Shown here piece by piece: positions 34,474 to 44,128 of a stretch of DNA of 64,000 nt. The notes under the pieces are model-generated. The model saw nothing but the letters and a program-made list of their open reading frames with translations, was not told where the DNA came from and ran no database searches. Positions within the stretch are counted from its first letter, which is position 1. Each line of letters starts with the position of its first letter. The position numbers and the translations under genes are program-made. This DNA comes from Bradyrhizobium sp. KBS0727 (GTDB taxonomy: Bacteria; Pseudomonadota; Alphaproteobacteria; Rhizobiales; Xanthobacteraceae). The stretch lies in assembly GCF_005937885.2 (NCBI RefSeq), contig NZ_CP042176.1, positions 3,405,501 to 3,469,500 of the forward strand, written 5' to 3'.

Positions 34474-35232
34474 TTACCCGACATAGCCGGAAACGCCGTC
34501 CCACAACAATTTTAACGCGGTCACGACCAGCAATCCGTAACAGGCACGATAAATCTGTTGCTGGTCCAGCCTTCCGTGAAGCCGCCAACCAAGCCATACC
34601 CCGGCGGGGATGGCGAGCAGGCAGGCTGCCATCACGATCCAGACGTTGCCCGCCGGTCTCACCAGCAGCAACCACGGCACCGCCTTGGTCGCATTGCCGA
34701 CGGTGAAGAACAGACTCGTCGTTCCGGCATAGACTTCCTTGCTGAGGCCGAGCGGCAGCAGATACATCGCAAGCGGCGGCCCGCCGGAATGCGCCACCAT
34801 GGTGGACACGCCCGAGGCGAGACCGGCAGCGACCGCCTTCGGGGACGACCGCGGAGCTATTTTTACCTCCGAACCTCCGGCAAGCCACAGGCCGACAAAC
34901 ATCAACGTGGTCAGCGCCATCACGATCGCGACGGCACGGTGGTCCAGCACGCGGAACAGCAGATAGCCGAACCCGATGCCGGTCACGAGCCCAGGCAACA
35001 GCAGCGCAAGGTCGGGCTTCGACCACGTCGACGGCTTCCAGTAGCGGAGCGCGTACAGATCCATCGCGATGAACAGTGGCGCGAGGAGGCCGCCGGCCGT
35101 CACCGGGTCCATCACGAACGACAACAAGGGAATGCCGACAATGGAGAACCCGCCGCCGAACGCACCCTTCATGAAGCAGATCAGGAACACGCCGGCGAAA
35201 GCGATCAGGACCGTGGCTACTGTCAGTTCCAT
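34474..35232 (-). CDS. TauE/SafE-type membrane exporter
   Basis: A 252-residue protein with eight hydrophobic segments in two repeats, each beginning with the family GxxGGG or gxxSG loop: KGAFGGGFSIVGIPLLSF and GVSTMVAHSGGPPLAMYLLP. TauE/SafE proteins move sulfite, sulfoacetate or other anions across the inner membrane. The ligand is not visible from sequence, and no sulfonate genes are near. Four copies of a 9-bp motif lie upstream (35286-35372). Confidence 0.88.
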   Translation of the reverse strand: MELTVATVLIAFAGVFLICFMKGAFGGGFSIVGIPLLSFVMDPVTAGGLLAPLFIAMDLYALRYWKPSTWSKPDLALLLPGLVTGIGFGYLLFRVLDHRAVAIVMALTTLMFVGLWLAGGSEVKIAPRSSPKAVAAGLASGVSTMVAHSGGPPLAMYLLPLGLSKEVYAGTTSLFFTVGNATKAVPWLLLVRPAGNVWIVMAACLLAIPAGVWLGWRLHGRLDQQQIYRACYGLLVVTALKLLWDGVSGYVG

Positions 35233-35621
35233 GGCTCATCTCCATGATGGCCGCGGGTCCAGCGCGTCTGGGCGTGGGTTGATCGCGGTGCAATCGGTGC
35301 AATATGGTTTGATGTAGTTACAATGCTCCGACTATGTGCTCGGTACAATAGAAACATTGTTCTCGGTGCAATTTTGACCGCGCTGCTGGTTTCCCAGCGA
35401 CGCGGTTTGTCGACGGCGGGTCGCCCGATCGGGAGGATTCGGCTTGCACCGCCTGGCGCGCGAGCCGCTGCGGGCCTGCGCACAACTGCCGCGTTGCTGA
35501 ATGGCAAGGGGGACTATTTCTATTCAACCGAATGAGCCAGGTTCGGTCGCAATTGCATTGCTTGTTCCGCATCCAAGGCCGTTGGGCAGAACCGACGGAC
35601 CGATGTCAGCTCTTGTACACT
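35233..35621. other. 389-bp gap between the exporter and TetR genes
   Basis: I see no convincing gene here. The part next to the exporter holds four copies of CGGTRCAAT, described separately. Short frames on both strands (for example 35323-35535) have poor codon use. The promoter of the exporter gene must lie here. The rest is unremarkable. Confidence 0.6.
35286..35372. repeat. four CGGTRCAAT repeats upstream of the exporter gene
   Basis: CGGTGCAAT occurs at 35286-35294 and again directly at 35295-35303, then CGGTACAAT at 35341-35349 and CGGTGCAAT at 35364-35372. On the other strand the last two extend to ATTGYACCGAGNACA, 15 bp with two mismatches and 23 bp apart. It looks like a set of binding sites for a regulator of the exporter gene, whose start is 54 bp away. 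Confidence 0.5.
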
Positions 35622-36311
35622 CTACGTCAGCAAGCGAGAATTCCGCTTATCTTCCTGGCATCCCCGCAGGAACAGCGCAGCACAGCGCCGTACCCGCGCT
35701 TCGATCTCCGAACGCGACGGCAGCGGCAGGCCGCCGAACATCGTGGCGCGCCGCGGCGCCGAGGTCAGCATCCCCAGCAGCATGCCGGCGGCTTCATCGA
35801 CATCGTCGAGTGCGATCAGCCCACGCTCTTTCTGCAGTCGTAGCCACTCCGCCAGCGCCATCACGGTGCGCAGGATCGCCTTCTCATAGAATGTCGCCGC
35901 GATGCCGGCATGATTGCCGGCCTCCTGCAGCACGATACGCTGGAGTGCGATCACTTCTTCGTCAAGCGTGAGGTCTGCGCAGACCATCAGCGCCGCAGAT
36001 AGCGCCGCTTCGATATCGTTATGATCCGCGACGTTCAGCCTGACCTCCGCGGCGAAGCGATCGAGACGATCCGACACCATGCCTTCGAACAACGCGGCCT
36101 TGGTCGGGATCAATCGATAGAGCGTTTTGGTGGAGACGCCGGCGCCACGCGCCACGGTCTCCATGCCGGTCGCCGCATAGCCACCGGCGGCAAACGCGTG
36201 CCGCGCGGCCTCATAGATGATTTGCCGGGTTTCGTCGTCGGGGCGGACCTGCGGACGACCCCGGCAGCGCCGGTCGTCGGTGGGGTCTTGGGTGGTTTTG
36301 ATCTGAGTCAT
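35622..36311 (-). CDS. TetR/AcrR repressor of the adjacent efflux genes
   Basis: A 229-residue protein. An arginine-rich tail (RRCRGRPQVRPDDETRQII) precedes the helix-turn-helix GMETVARGAGVSTKTLYRLIPTK. The C-terminal part (FYEKAILRTVMALAEWLRLQ, then AAGMLLGMLTSAPRRATMFGG) is TetR_C-like. It is divergent from the EmrA-type gene by 89 bp with a palindrome in between, the layout of drug-responsive repressors. The 3' end lies near a repeat-bearing gap. Confidence 0.9.
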   Translation of the reverse strand: MTQIKTTQDPTDDRRCRGRPQVRPDDETRQIIYEAARHAFAAGGYAATGMETVARGAGVSTKTLYRLIPTKAALFEGMVSDRLDRFAAEVRLNVADHNDIEAALSAALMVCADLTLDEEVIALQRIVLQEAGNHAGIAATFYEKAILRTVMALAEWLRLQKERGLIALDDVDEAAGMLLGMLTSAPRRATMFGGLPLPSRSEIEARVRRCAALFLRGCQEDKRNSRLLT

Positions 36312-36326
36312 GCTTTTACATGATGC

Positions 36327-36344
36327 CTGTCATTCCATTGACAG
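36327..36344. promoter_or_regulatory. palindromic operator in the TetR/efflux gap
   Basis: CTGTCA-TTCCAT-TGACAG is a perfect 6-6-6 inverted repeat, extended by CAT and ATG arms further out. It lies 16 bp before the TetR start and 57 bp before the EmrA-type start, and probably blocks both promoters. Confidence 0.65.
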
Positions 36345-36400
36345 TCCGAATGTAGTCGCTAATTTGGAAAACAGCAAGTTTCCTTATTAGGAGCGTCGCC

Positions 36401-37591
36401 ATGACCCAGCATCCCACCGCATTCGAAATCGAGCGTCCAGTTCCCGCCGCCGAGGCCCTTACTGATACGCTGCCGACCACCCGGGCTCCGGGGGCTTTCA
36501 AAAAGTTCAATTTCCGCAAGCTATTAATGGCTGGGGTGGCGGTCGCGGCGCTGGCCAGTGCGAGCTGGTACGGCTTCGACTACTGGACCGTTGGCCGCTA
36601 CCTCGTTTCCACCGATGACGCTTATGTGAAGGCCGACAACACCACCGTGGCACCCAAGATTTCGGGCTACCTCCACGAAGTCCTGGTCGGCGACAACGAG
36701 CGCGTCAGTGCCGGCCAAGTGCTGGCGCGGATCGACGCGCGCGATTTCAACGTCGCGCTCGACCAGGCCAAGGCCGACGTCGCCGCGGCGCGTGCGGCAA
36801 TCGCCAGCAAGCAGGCCCAGCTCGGCGTTCAACGGGCGGCGATCGATGCTGCGAAGGCAACCCTCGACGTCGACGGAGCGGCCGTCACTTTTGCCGCGCA
36901 GGAGAACAAGCGCTACACCACCCTCGCGGCGACCGGTTTCGGCAGCGTGCAGAACGCGCAGCAGGCGCAGGCGCGCAACGCGGGCGCCGAAGCCGCAATC
37001 GCGCGCGACACCGCCAACCTCGCCTCCGCCGTGAAGCAGCTCGACCTGCTCGAGGCCGAGATCGTTCAGGCCAATGCCGCGCTGGCGCGCGCGCAAGCCG
37101 TGCAGAGCCAGGCCGAGCTTAATCTCGACTACACCTCCATCGTGGCACCGATCGACGGCGTCGTCGGCAACCGGAGTCTGCGCGTCGGCCAGTTCGTTCA
37201 GGCCGGCACCCAGCTGATGTCGGTGGTGCCGGTCGCCGGCGCCTATGTGGTGGCGAATTTCAAGGAAACCCAGTTGACCGACGTCCGCAGGGGCCAGCGG
37301 GTAGAGATCGCCGTCGACACCTTCCCCGGCCAGATCGTGCATGGACGCGTCGACAGCATTGCGCCGGCCAGCGGCCAGGAATTCGCGTTGCTGCCGCCGG
37401 ACAACGCCACCGGCAATTTTACAAAAGTAGTGCAGCGAATTCCGGTGAAGATCGCACTCGACACCGACACGAACTCTCCCGTCGAATTGCGTCCCGGCAT
37501 GTCGGTGATCCCGACAGTTGAGACCAAATCGCAAGCCCGCATTCGCCAGGCGGCCGCGTTGCGGGCGTCAGCCAGGGCTTCCGGAGGATAG
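36401..37591 (+). CDS. EmrA/HlyD-type membrane fusion protein
   Basis: A 396-residue periplasmic adaptor. One N-terminal helix (LLMAGVAVAALASASWYGF) is followed by the lipoyl half VAPKISGYLHEVLVGDNERVSAGQVLARID, a coiled-coil hairpin (residues ~115-235), and the second lipoyl half LNLDYTSIVAPIDGVVGNRSLRVGQFVQAGT. It should link the MFS pump to an outer-membrane channel. It ends 4 bp before the pump gene ATG; no TolC-type gene is in the window. Confidence 0.92.
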   Translation: MTQHPTAFEIERPVPAAEALTDTLPTTRAPGAFKKFNFRKLLMAGVAVAALASASWYGFDYWTVGRYLVSTDDAYVKADNTTVAPKISGYLHEVLVGDNERVSAGQVLARIDARDFNVALDQAKADVAAARAAIASKQAQLGVQRAAIDAAKATLDVDGAAVTFAAQENKRYTTLAATGFGSVQNAQQAQARNAGAEAAIARDTANLASAVKQLDLLEAEIVQANAALARAQAVQSQAELNLDYTSIVAPIDGVVGNRSLRVGQFVQAGTQLMSVVPVAGAYVVANFKETQLTDVRRGQRVEIAVDTFPGQIVHGRVDSIAPASGQEFALLPPDNATGNFTKVVQRIPVKIALDTDTNSPVELRPGMSVIPTVETKSQARIRQAAALRASARASGG

Positions 37592-37595
37592 TGTC

Positions 37596-39218
37596 ATGAC
37601 AAGTCCTGCAATCGCAGCCCCGATACCGGCGATTCCTGCCTCAACCGCAAGACCGGAGCGCACCACCGCCGATCCCAACCGCGCCAGTGCGACGGTCTGG
37701 GTCGCCGTGCTCGCCGCCATGATCGGCTCGTTCATGGCGATCCTGAACATCCAGATCACCAACGCCTCCCTGCTCAACATCGAAGGCGGCATCGGCACCG
37801 GCGTCGACAATGGCTCGTGGATATCGACCTCGTATTTGATTGGCGAGATCGTGGTCATTCCGCTGACCGATTATCTCTCGAGGGTGTTCTCGTTCCGCCG
37901 CTATATGCTCGCCAGCGCGACCCTGTTTGCGATTTTCTCGGTCGCCTGCGCCTTTGCCCACGATCTGCCATCGATGATCGCGATGCGCGGATTGCAGGGA
38001 TTCGCCGGCGGCGTCCTGATCCCGATGGCATTCACGCTGGTGCTGACAAAGCTGCCGAAGCCGCAGCAACCGATCGGCCTTGCAGCGTTTGCGCTGTCGG
38101 TGACTTTCGCGCCCGCGATCGGGCCCACCATCGGCGGCTATCTCACCGAGAATTACGGCTGGCAGACCATTTTCTATGTCAACGTTCTGCCGACCATCGT
38201 CATGGTGACCGCGCTCTATCTGACGCTGGAGCGGCAGCCGATGCAGCTCAAGCTTTTGAAGGAAGGCGACTGGGCCGGTATCGCTACCATGGCAGTCGGA
38301 TTGGCGGCGTTCCAGACCGTGCTCGAAGAAGGCAACAAGGACGATTGGTTCGCATCCCCCTTCATCCTCCGTCTGGCTGTCGTCGCACTGGTCAGCCTGT
38401 CACTGTTCGTCTGGATCGAACTGGCGGTGGAAAAGCCGTTGATCCGGCTGCGGCTCCTGATGCAGCGCAATTTCGGTTTCGGCACCATCGCGGTGACGCT
38501 GCTCGGCTTCGCGCTGTTCGGATCGGTCTATATCCTGCCGGCTTATCTCGGCCAGGCGCAGGGTTACAATGCCGAGCAGATCGGCACCGTGCTGGCCTGG
38601 ACTGGCTTGCCACAACTGCTGTTGATTCCGCTGGTCCCGAGGCTGATGCAGCGCTTCGACGCCCGTTATATCGCGATCACCGGCCTCCTGATCTTCGCCT
38701 ATAGCTGTTTCATGAACACGGCGATGTCGCCCGACTATGCCGGCGACCAACTCTGGATTCCCAACATCGTCCGCGCCATCGGCCAGGCCATGGTGCTGAC
38801 CCCGCTGACTTCGGTGACGACGGGAAACACCGCCCCGCAGGACGCCGCGGCGGCATCCGGCATCAGCAACATGCTGCGCAATCTCGGAGGCGCCATCGGC
38901 ACCGCGGTACTGGCCACCCTGGTCACCAAGCGCGAGCAGTTCCATTCCAACATCATCGGCCAGTCGGTCACGCTGGGCCGCGAGGAAGTGCGCACCCGGA
39001 TCGCCGAGACGACGAATTTCTTCCTTGCGCACGGCGTGCCCGATCCGGCGGCCGCCCGCCAGCAGGCCATCATCGCGCTAGGCAAGGCGGTCAAGCACCA
39101 GGCGCTGGTGATGGGTTTTAGCGACACCTTTGCGGTGATCGGCGTGGTCCTCGTCCTTGCCGCCATCGCCGTCACACTGACGCGCAGGGCAAAAGGCACC
39201 GGCGGCGCCGCCCATTGA
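37596..39218 (+). CDS. DHA2 family drug:H+ antiporter (EmrB type)
   Basis: A 540-residue protein with 14 predicted membrane segments. NIQITNASLLNIEGGIGTGVDNGSWISTSYLIG is the DHA2 pattern, and LSRVFSFRRYMLASATLF is motif A-like. AFALSVTFAPAIGPTIGGYL is motif C, which marks drug export. EmrA and this pump form a tripartite efflux unit with an unlinked outer channel. ATG 37596 has GGAGG in front. The SRPBCC gene follows within 42 bp and may share the transcript. Confidence 0.93.
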   Translation: MTSPAIAAPIPAIPASTARPERTTADPNRASATVWVAVLAAMIGSFMAILNIQITNASLLNIEGGIGTGVDNGSWISTSYLIGEIVVIPLTDYLSRVFSFRRYMLASATLFAIFSVACAFAHDLPSMIAMRGLQGFAGGVLIPMAFTLVLTKLPKPQQPIGLAAFALSVTFAPAIGPTIGGYLTENYGWQTIFYVNVLPTIVMVTALYLTLERQPMQLKLLKEGDWAGIATMAVGLAAFQTVLEEGNKDDWFASPFILRLAVVALVSLSLFVWIELAVEKPLIRLRLLMQRNFGFGTIAVTLLGFALFGSVYILPAYLGQAQGYNAEQIGTVLAWTGLPQLLLIPLVPRLMQRFDARYIAITGLLIFAYSCFMNTAMSPDYAGDQLWIPNIVRAIGQAMVLTPLTSVTTGNTAPQDAAAASGISNMLRNLGGAIGTAVLATLVTKREQFHSNIIGQSVTLGREEVRTRIAETTNFFLAHGVPDPAAARQQAIIALGKAVKHQALVMGFSDTFAVIGVVLVLAAIAVTLTRRAKGTGGAAH

Positions 39219-39259
39219 ATTCGGCAATTCTGCATCCAGCAGACCAAAGGAGCACGCAC

Positions 39260-39745
39260 ATGTCCACGATACACCTGCACCAGACAACCACCTCGACGCC
39301 CCAGCAGTACGTCGCCGGGCTTACCGACTTCGGGCCCGGCCGCTCGAAGCTCTTTGGCAACAGCGCCGACGAGTACCTCAAGGTGCATCACCTGGGCCGC
39401 TTGCAGGCCGACGTCACGGAAGGCTCGGGCGGCATCTGGGAACGCCTGCATTACGACTGGTCCGATCCCAACCGCGTCGTCCTCACGACGACCGACTCCA
39501 ACGTATGGGGAGGTGCGTCCGGTCACACCTATACCTTCACGCCTCAACCCAACGGCACGACCGACATTGACGTGATCGTCGTGCGCGACGGCAAGAACCT
39601 CAAGGGATGGATGCTCGGCTTCGTGCTCGGGACCATCGGCAGGCGTGTTTTGGAAAGGGCATTCGAAAACTCCGTCAAGGCTATCGAAGCCCGGAACAAC
39701 ACGGCTGAGCACCTCGTCAAGAGGAATTCCAGCCTTGCAGCCTGA
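39260..39745 (+). CDS. SRPBCC (START-like) protein
   Basis: A 161-residue protein with the beta-grip/helix pattern of polyketide-cyclase-like SRPBCC proteins: GLTDFGPGRSKLFGNSADEY, EGSGGIWERLHYDWSDPNRVVL, HTYTFTPQPNGTTDIDVIVV and a C-terminal helix VLERAFENSVKAIEAR. The ligand is unknown. It lies 41 bp after the pump gene, so it may be part of the efflux operon. ATG 39260 has AAAGGAG in front; a frame start at 39215 is less likely. Confidence 0.78.
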   Translation: MSTIHLHQTTTSTPQQYVAGLTDFGPGRSKLFGNSADEYLKVHHLGRLQADVTEGSGGIWERLHYDWSDPNRVVLTTTDSNVWGGASGHTYTFTPQPNGTTDIDVIVVRDGKNLKGWMLGFVLGTIGRRVLERAFENSVKAIEARNNTAEHLVKRNSSLAA

Positions 39746-39812
39746 GCGGTCAGGCCGTGGTAAAACCAGCCGGAAATGGCCATCACCGCGGTGAAACCTG
39801 AGGAGGTAGACC

Positions 39813-40301
39813 ATGACTCACGTGGGCAGCGAAGCTGCAACCAAGACCCAGTCAGACCGCCTGTATCTTGATGATCTTCATGTCGGACAGCGCTTTACCA
39901 GCAAGCCACACACGCTTGACGAAGCGCAGATCAAGGAATTCGCGGTTCAATTCGATCCGCAGCCCTTTCACACGGACGAGCAAGCCGCGGAACGAACGTT
40001 CTTCAATGGCTTGGTGGCGAGCGGTTGGCATACCGCCGCGATTACGATGCGCCTGAATGTTGAGAGTGGTCCGCCACTCGCCGGCGGCATCGTCGGGGCC
40101 GGGGGAGAGTTGAGCTGGCCAGCGCCAACCCGCCCCGGAGATGTGCTCCATGTCGAGAGCGAAGTCGTTGAAATTACGCCATCGCGCTCGCGACCCGATC
40201 GCGGCACGATAGTCCTTCTCAGCCGAACGATAAACCAGCGCGGCGACGTCGTTCAGATACTCAAGGTAAGGCTTGTCGTTCCGCGCAGAGTAGCGACGTG
40301 A
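39813..40301 (+). CDS. MaoC-like acyl dehydratase
   Basis: A 162-residue hotdog protein with YLDDLHVGQRFTSKPHTLDE, FDPQPFHTDEQAAERTFFNGL and SGWHTAAITMRL; the Asp and His of DPQPFH are the R-hydratase catalytic pair. It hydrates enoyl-CoA or works on a related substrate. ATG 39813 has GAGG in front. It is in line with the efflux and SRPBCC genes but without proof of co-transcription. Confidence 0.9.
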   Translation: MTHVGSEAATKTQSDRLYLDDLHVGQRFTSKPHTLDEAQIKEFAVQFDPQPFHTDEQAAERTFFNGLVASGWHTAAITMRLNVESGPPLAGGIVGAGGELSWPAPTRPGDVLHVESEVVEITPSRSRPDRGTIVLLSRTINQRGDVVQILKVRLVVPRRVAT

Positions 40302-40313
40302 GAGCCACAACCG

Positions 40314-40342
40314 AAAAAAGGCGCCCCGCGAGGGGCGCCTTT
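40314..40342. terminator. bidirectional terminator between the MaoC-like gene and glnA
   Basis: GGCGCCCC-GCGA-GGGGCGCC is flanked by six A on the left, a T-run for the minus strand, and three T on the right. It best serves glnA on the minus strand. Confidence 0.88.
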
Positions 40343-40371
40343 GGCATTTTCCGCAGTGACGCGTTTCGCCG

Positions 40372-41781
40372 TTACAGCGAATAGTACATGTCGAATTCGA
40401 CCGGATGCGGGGTCATTTCGAAGCGTTCGACTTCGGTCATCTTCAGCTCGATGTAGGCGTCGATGAAGTCGTCGTCGAACACGCCGCCGTTCTTGAGGAA
40501 CGCGCGGTCCTTGTCGAGATTTTCCAGCGCCTCGCGCAAGCTGCCGCACACCGTCGGAATCTGCTTCAGCTCTTCCTTCGGCAGGTCGTAGAGATCCTTG
40601 TCCATCGCCGGGCCCGGATCGATCTTGTTCTTGATGCCGTCGAGGCCGGCCATCAGCATCGCGGCGAAGCCGAGATAGGGATTGGCCATCGGATCGGGGA
40701 AGCGCACTTCGACGCGCTTGGCCTTCGGGTTCGCCGTATAGGGAATGCGGCAGGAGGCCGAGCGGTTGCGCGCGGAGTAGGCCAGCAACACCGGGGCTTC
40801 ATAACCCGGGACCAGACGCTTGTAGGAGTTGGTCGACGGGTTGGTGAAGGCGTTGATCGCCTTGGCGTGCTTGATGATGCCGCCGATGTAGTGGAGGCAG
40901 GTTTCCGAGAGGTCGGCGTACTTGTTGCCGGCGAATACCGGCTTGCCGCCCTTCCAGATCGACTGGTGGACATGCATGCCTGAGCCGTTGTCGCCGTAGA
41001 CCGGTTTCGGCATGAAGGTGGCGGTCTTGCCGTAGATGTGCGCGACCTGATGGATGCAGTACTTGTAGATCTGCATATGGTCGGCCATCAGCGTCAGGGT
41101 GTCGAACTTCATGCCGAGCTCGTGCTGGGCGGAAGCGACTTCGTGGTGATGCTTCTCCACCTTGACGCCCATCTTGGCCATGGCGCCGAGCATTTCCGAG
41201 CGCATGTCCTGCACCGAGTCCTGCGGCGGGACCGGGAAGTAGCCGCCCTTGGTGCGGATGCGGTGGCCGAGATTGCCGCCTTCATATTCGGTGTCCGAAT
41301 TGGTCGGCAGTTCGGAGGAGTCGAGCCTGAAGCCGGTGTTGTAGGGCGTGCAGGAGAAGCGCACGTCGTCGAACACGAAGAACTCGGCTTCCGGTCCGAC
41401 GAACACGGTGTCGCCGACGCCCATCGACTTCACCATCGCCTCGGCCTTCTTGGCCATGCCGCGCGGGTCGCGGTTGTAGGGCTCGCCGGTGGTCGGCTCC
41501 AGCACGTCGCAGGTGATGACCATGGTGGTCTCGGCGAAGAACGGATCGATCGTCGCGGTGACCGGGTCGGGCATCAGGCACATGTCGGATTCATTGATGG
41601 CCTTCCAGCCGGCAATCGACGAGCCGTCGAACATCGTGCCTTCGGCAAAGATTTCCTCGTCGATCATGCCGATATCGAAAGTCACGTGCTGCCACTTGCC
41701 ACGCGGATCGGTGAAGCGCAGGTCGACGTATTTTACGTCATTGTCCTTGATCGATTTGAGGACGTCTTTGGCGGTCTTCAT
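40372..41781 (-). CDS. glnA: glutamine synthetase, type I
   Basis: A 469-residue GSI-beta enzyme making glutamine from glutamate, ammonia and [44 protein letters not shown] and [25 protein letters not shown] are active-site blocks. [10 protein letters not shown] holds the tyrosine adenylylated by GlnE. Its upstream gene is glnB, with 140 bp holding two hairpins between. The stop is 30 bp from the bidirectional terminator. It is the central ammonia-assimilation enzyme. Confidence 0.98.
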   Translation of the reverse strand: MKTAKDVLKSIKDNDVKYVDLRFTDPRGKWQHVTFDIGMIDEEIFAEGTMFDGSSIAGWKAINESDMCLMPDPVTATIDPFFAETTMVITCDVLEPTTGEPYNRDPRGMAKKAEAMVKSMGVGDTVFVGPEAEFFVFDDVRFSCTPYNTGFRLDSSELPTNSDTEYEGGNLGHRIRTKGGYFPVPPQDSVQDMRSEMLGAMAKMGVKVEKHHHEVASAQHELGMKFDTLTLMADHMQIYKYCIHQVAHIYGKTATFMPKPVYGDNGSGMHVHQSIWKGGKPVFAGNKYADLSETCLHYIGGIIKHAKAINAFTNPSTNSYKRLVPGYEAPVLLAYSARNRSASCRIPYTANPKAKRVEVRFPDPMANPYLGFAAMLMAGLDGIKNKIDPGPAMDKDLYDLPKEELKQIPTVCGSLREALENLDKDRAFLKNGGVFDDDFIDAYIELKMTEVERFEMTPHPVEFDMYYSL

Positions 41782-41833
41782 GAATACCTCGTTTGGATAC
41801 GGTTTCCAGGATTCAGGACATCAGGCTGCGCAA

Positions 41834-41853
41834 GTGAAACGGTCAGGTTTCAC
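41834..41853. promoter_or_regulatory. perfect hairpin between glnB and glnA
   Basis: GTGAAAC-GGTCAG-GTTTCAC is a 7-6-7 inverted repeat, 53 bp upstream of the glnA start. It could be an RNA hairpin or an operator. Confidence 0.45.
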
Positions 41854-41865
41854 AAACGAAATTAG

Positions 41866-41887
41866 GCCGCCGAAGCGGCTTTTTTTC
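41866..41887 (+). terminator. plus-strand terminator-like hairpin in the glnB-glnA gap
   Basis: GCCGC-CGAA-GCGGC is followed by eight T on the plus strand, opposite to the genes. On the gene strand it is preceded by A and followed by CCTAATTTCG, a weak T-rich end. It could stop antisense RNA or partly attenuate glnB-glnA. Confidence 0.5.
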
Positions 41888-41921
41888 TTATTAAGTCGCA
41901 AAATGCGGGATAGCATCCGGC

Positions 41922-42628
<707 letters not shown>

Positions 42629-44128
42629 ATGGAAGTTTTGACCACGACGGAAATGGAGCGCGCCGACCGGCTGACGATCGCCGCCGGCACGCCCGGCTTC
42701 GCGCTGATGATGAGCGCGGGGCAGGCCGTCGCCGAAGCCGCGATGGATCTGGTCGCGGAGGGGCCGATTGTGGTGGTTGCCGGCGGCGGCAATAATGGCG
42801 GCGACGGGTTTGTCGCGGCGGCCGAACTGGCGGCGCGCGGCCGCGAGGTCTCGGTCATTTTGTTATGCGAGCGCGACAGCCTCTCGGGCGATGCGGCGTT
42901 GGCGGCGCGTGGCTGGAAATTTCCGGTGCTGCCGTTCAACCCGCAGGCGATCGGCAAGCCGGCGCTGATCATCGATGCGCTGTTCGGCGCCGGACTGAAC
43001 CGGCCCATCAAGGGCGAGCCGCTTGAGATGATCGAGGCGATCAATGCCAACGGCGTGCCGGTGCTCGCGGTCGACCTGCCGAGCGGAATCAACGGCACGT
43101 CGGGCGCGGTGATGGGCGCTGCGATCGAGGCCGTCGAGACCGTGACCTTCTTCCGCCGCAAGCCGGCGCATCTGTTGATGCCGGGACGGATGCATTGCGG
43201 CCGCGTCCGCGTCGCCGATATCGGGATCGATGCTGGGGTGCTCGAGGAAATCCGGCCGCAGACGTTCGAAAACGTTCCCGGCGCCTGGCAAGCATCCTTT
43301 CCCGTGCCGCGGATCGACGGCCACAAATATGCCCGTGGCCATGCCGTCGTGGTCTCCGGCGATATTGCGTCAACCGGCGCGGCGCGGCTCGCCGCGCGCG
43401 GCGCGCTGCGGGCAGGCGCCGGATTGGTCACGGTGGCGTCGCCGCGCGATGCGCTCATCGTCAACGCCGCGGCACTGACCGCGGTGATGGTGCGCGCGGT
43501 CGACACGTTGGTCGAATTCGCCGACCTGCTGAACGACAGGCGCCTCAATTCCATCGTGATCGGGCCGGGCGCCGGCGTCAGTGCGCGGACGCGCGATCTC
43601 GTCCACAGCGCGCTGTCGGCCAAGCGTGGCCTCGTGCTCGACGCCGACGCGCTGACGAGTTTCGCCGAAGCGCCGGACCGTCTGTTTGAATCGATCAAGG
43701 CCAGCGAAGACCCGCAGGTGGTTCTGACCCCGCATGAGGGTGAGTTTCCGCGGCTGTTCAGCGACAGCAGCAACAAGTATCCCAACCGTTCGAAACTCGA
43801 ACGCGTGCGGGCCGCCGCCGAACGCTGCGGCGCGGTGGTGCTGTTGAAGGGACCGGATACGGTGGTGGCTTCACCGGATGGACGCGCCAGCATCGCCGCC
43901 AACGCGCCGCCCTGGCTTGCCACCGCCGGCGCCGGCGACGTGCTGGCCGGCATGATCGCGGGGCTCTTGGCGCAAGGCGTGCCGGCCTATGAGGCCGCCT
44001 GCATGGGTGTGTGGATGCACGGCGAGGGGGCGCGGGAAGCGGGACCCGGCCTGATCGCGGAGGACCTCACGGAGGTGCTGCCGGCGGTGTTGCGACGGCT
44101 CTACGACGAGTTCGGGATCGAGTACTAA
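42629..44128 (+). CDS. nnr: bifunctional NAD(P)H-hydrate epimerase / ADP-dependent dehydratase
   Basis: A 499-residue YjeF fusion. The N-terminal epimerase domain has GPIVVVAGGGNNGGDGFVAA and IDALFGAGLNRPIKG; AVDLPSGINGTSG follows. The C-terminal kinase-like dehydratase shows VVVSGDIASTGAARLAARGALRAGAGLV, TPHEGEFPRLF, VVLLKGPDTVVASPDG and ATAGAGDVLAGMIAGLLAQG, with the catalytic Asp. It repairs hydrated, inactive NADH and NADPH. Its 3' end overlaps the next gene's stop by 4 bp, on the opposite strand. It is divergent from glnB. Confidence 0.96.
   Translation: MEVLTTTEMERADRLTIAAGTPGFALMMSAGQAVAEAAMDLVAEGPIVVVAGGGNNGGDGFVAAAELAARGREVSVILLCERDSLSGDAALAARGWKFPVLPFNPQAIGKPALIIDALFGAGLNRPIKGEPLEMIEAINANGVPVLAVDLPSGINGTSGAVMGAAIEAVETVTFFRRKPAHLLMPGRMHCGRVRVADIGIDAGVLEEIRPQTFENVPGAWQASFPVPRIDGHKYARGHAVVVSGDIASTGAARLAARGALRAGAGLVTVASPRDALIVNAAALTAVMVRAVDTLVEFADLLNDRRLNSIVIGPGAGVSARTRDLVHSALSAKRGLVLDADALTSFAEAPDRLFESIKASEDPQVVLTPHEGEFPRLFSDSSNKYPNRSKLERVRAAAERCGAVVLLKGPDTVVASPDGRASIAANAPPWLATAGAGDVLAGMIAGLLAQGVPAYEAACMGVWMHGEGAREAGPGLIAEDLTEVLPAVLRRLYDEFGIEY

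Noticed and set aside
35323..35535. 70-codon plus-strand frame in the exporter/TetR gap
   Set aside because: Poor codon use, no ribosome site, no match; overlapping minus-strand frames are equally good.
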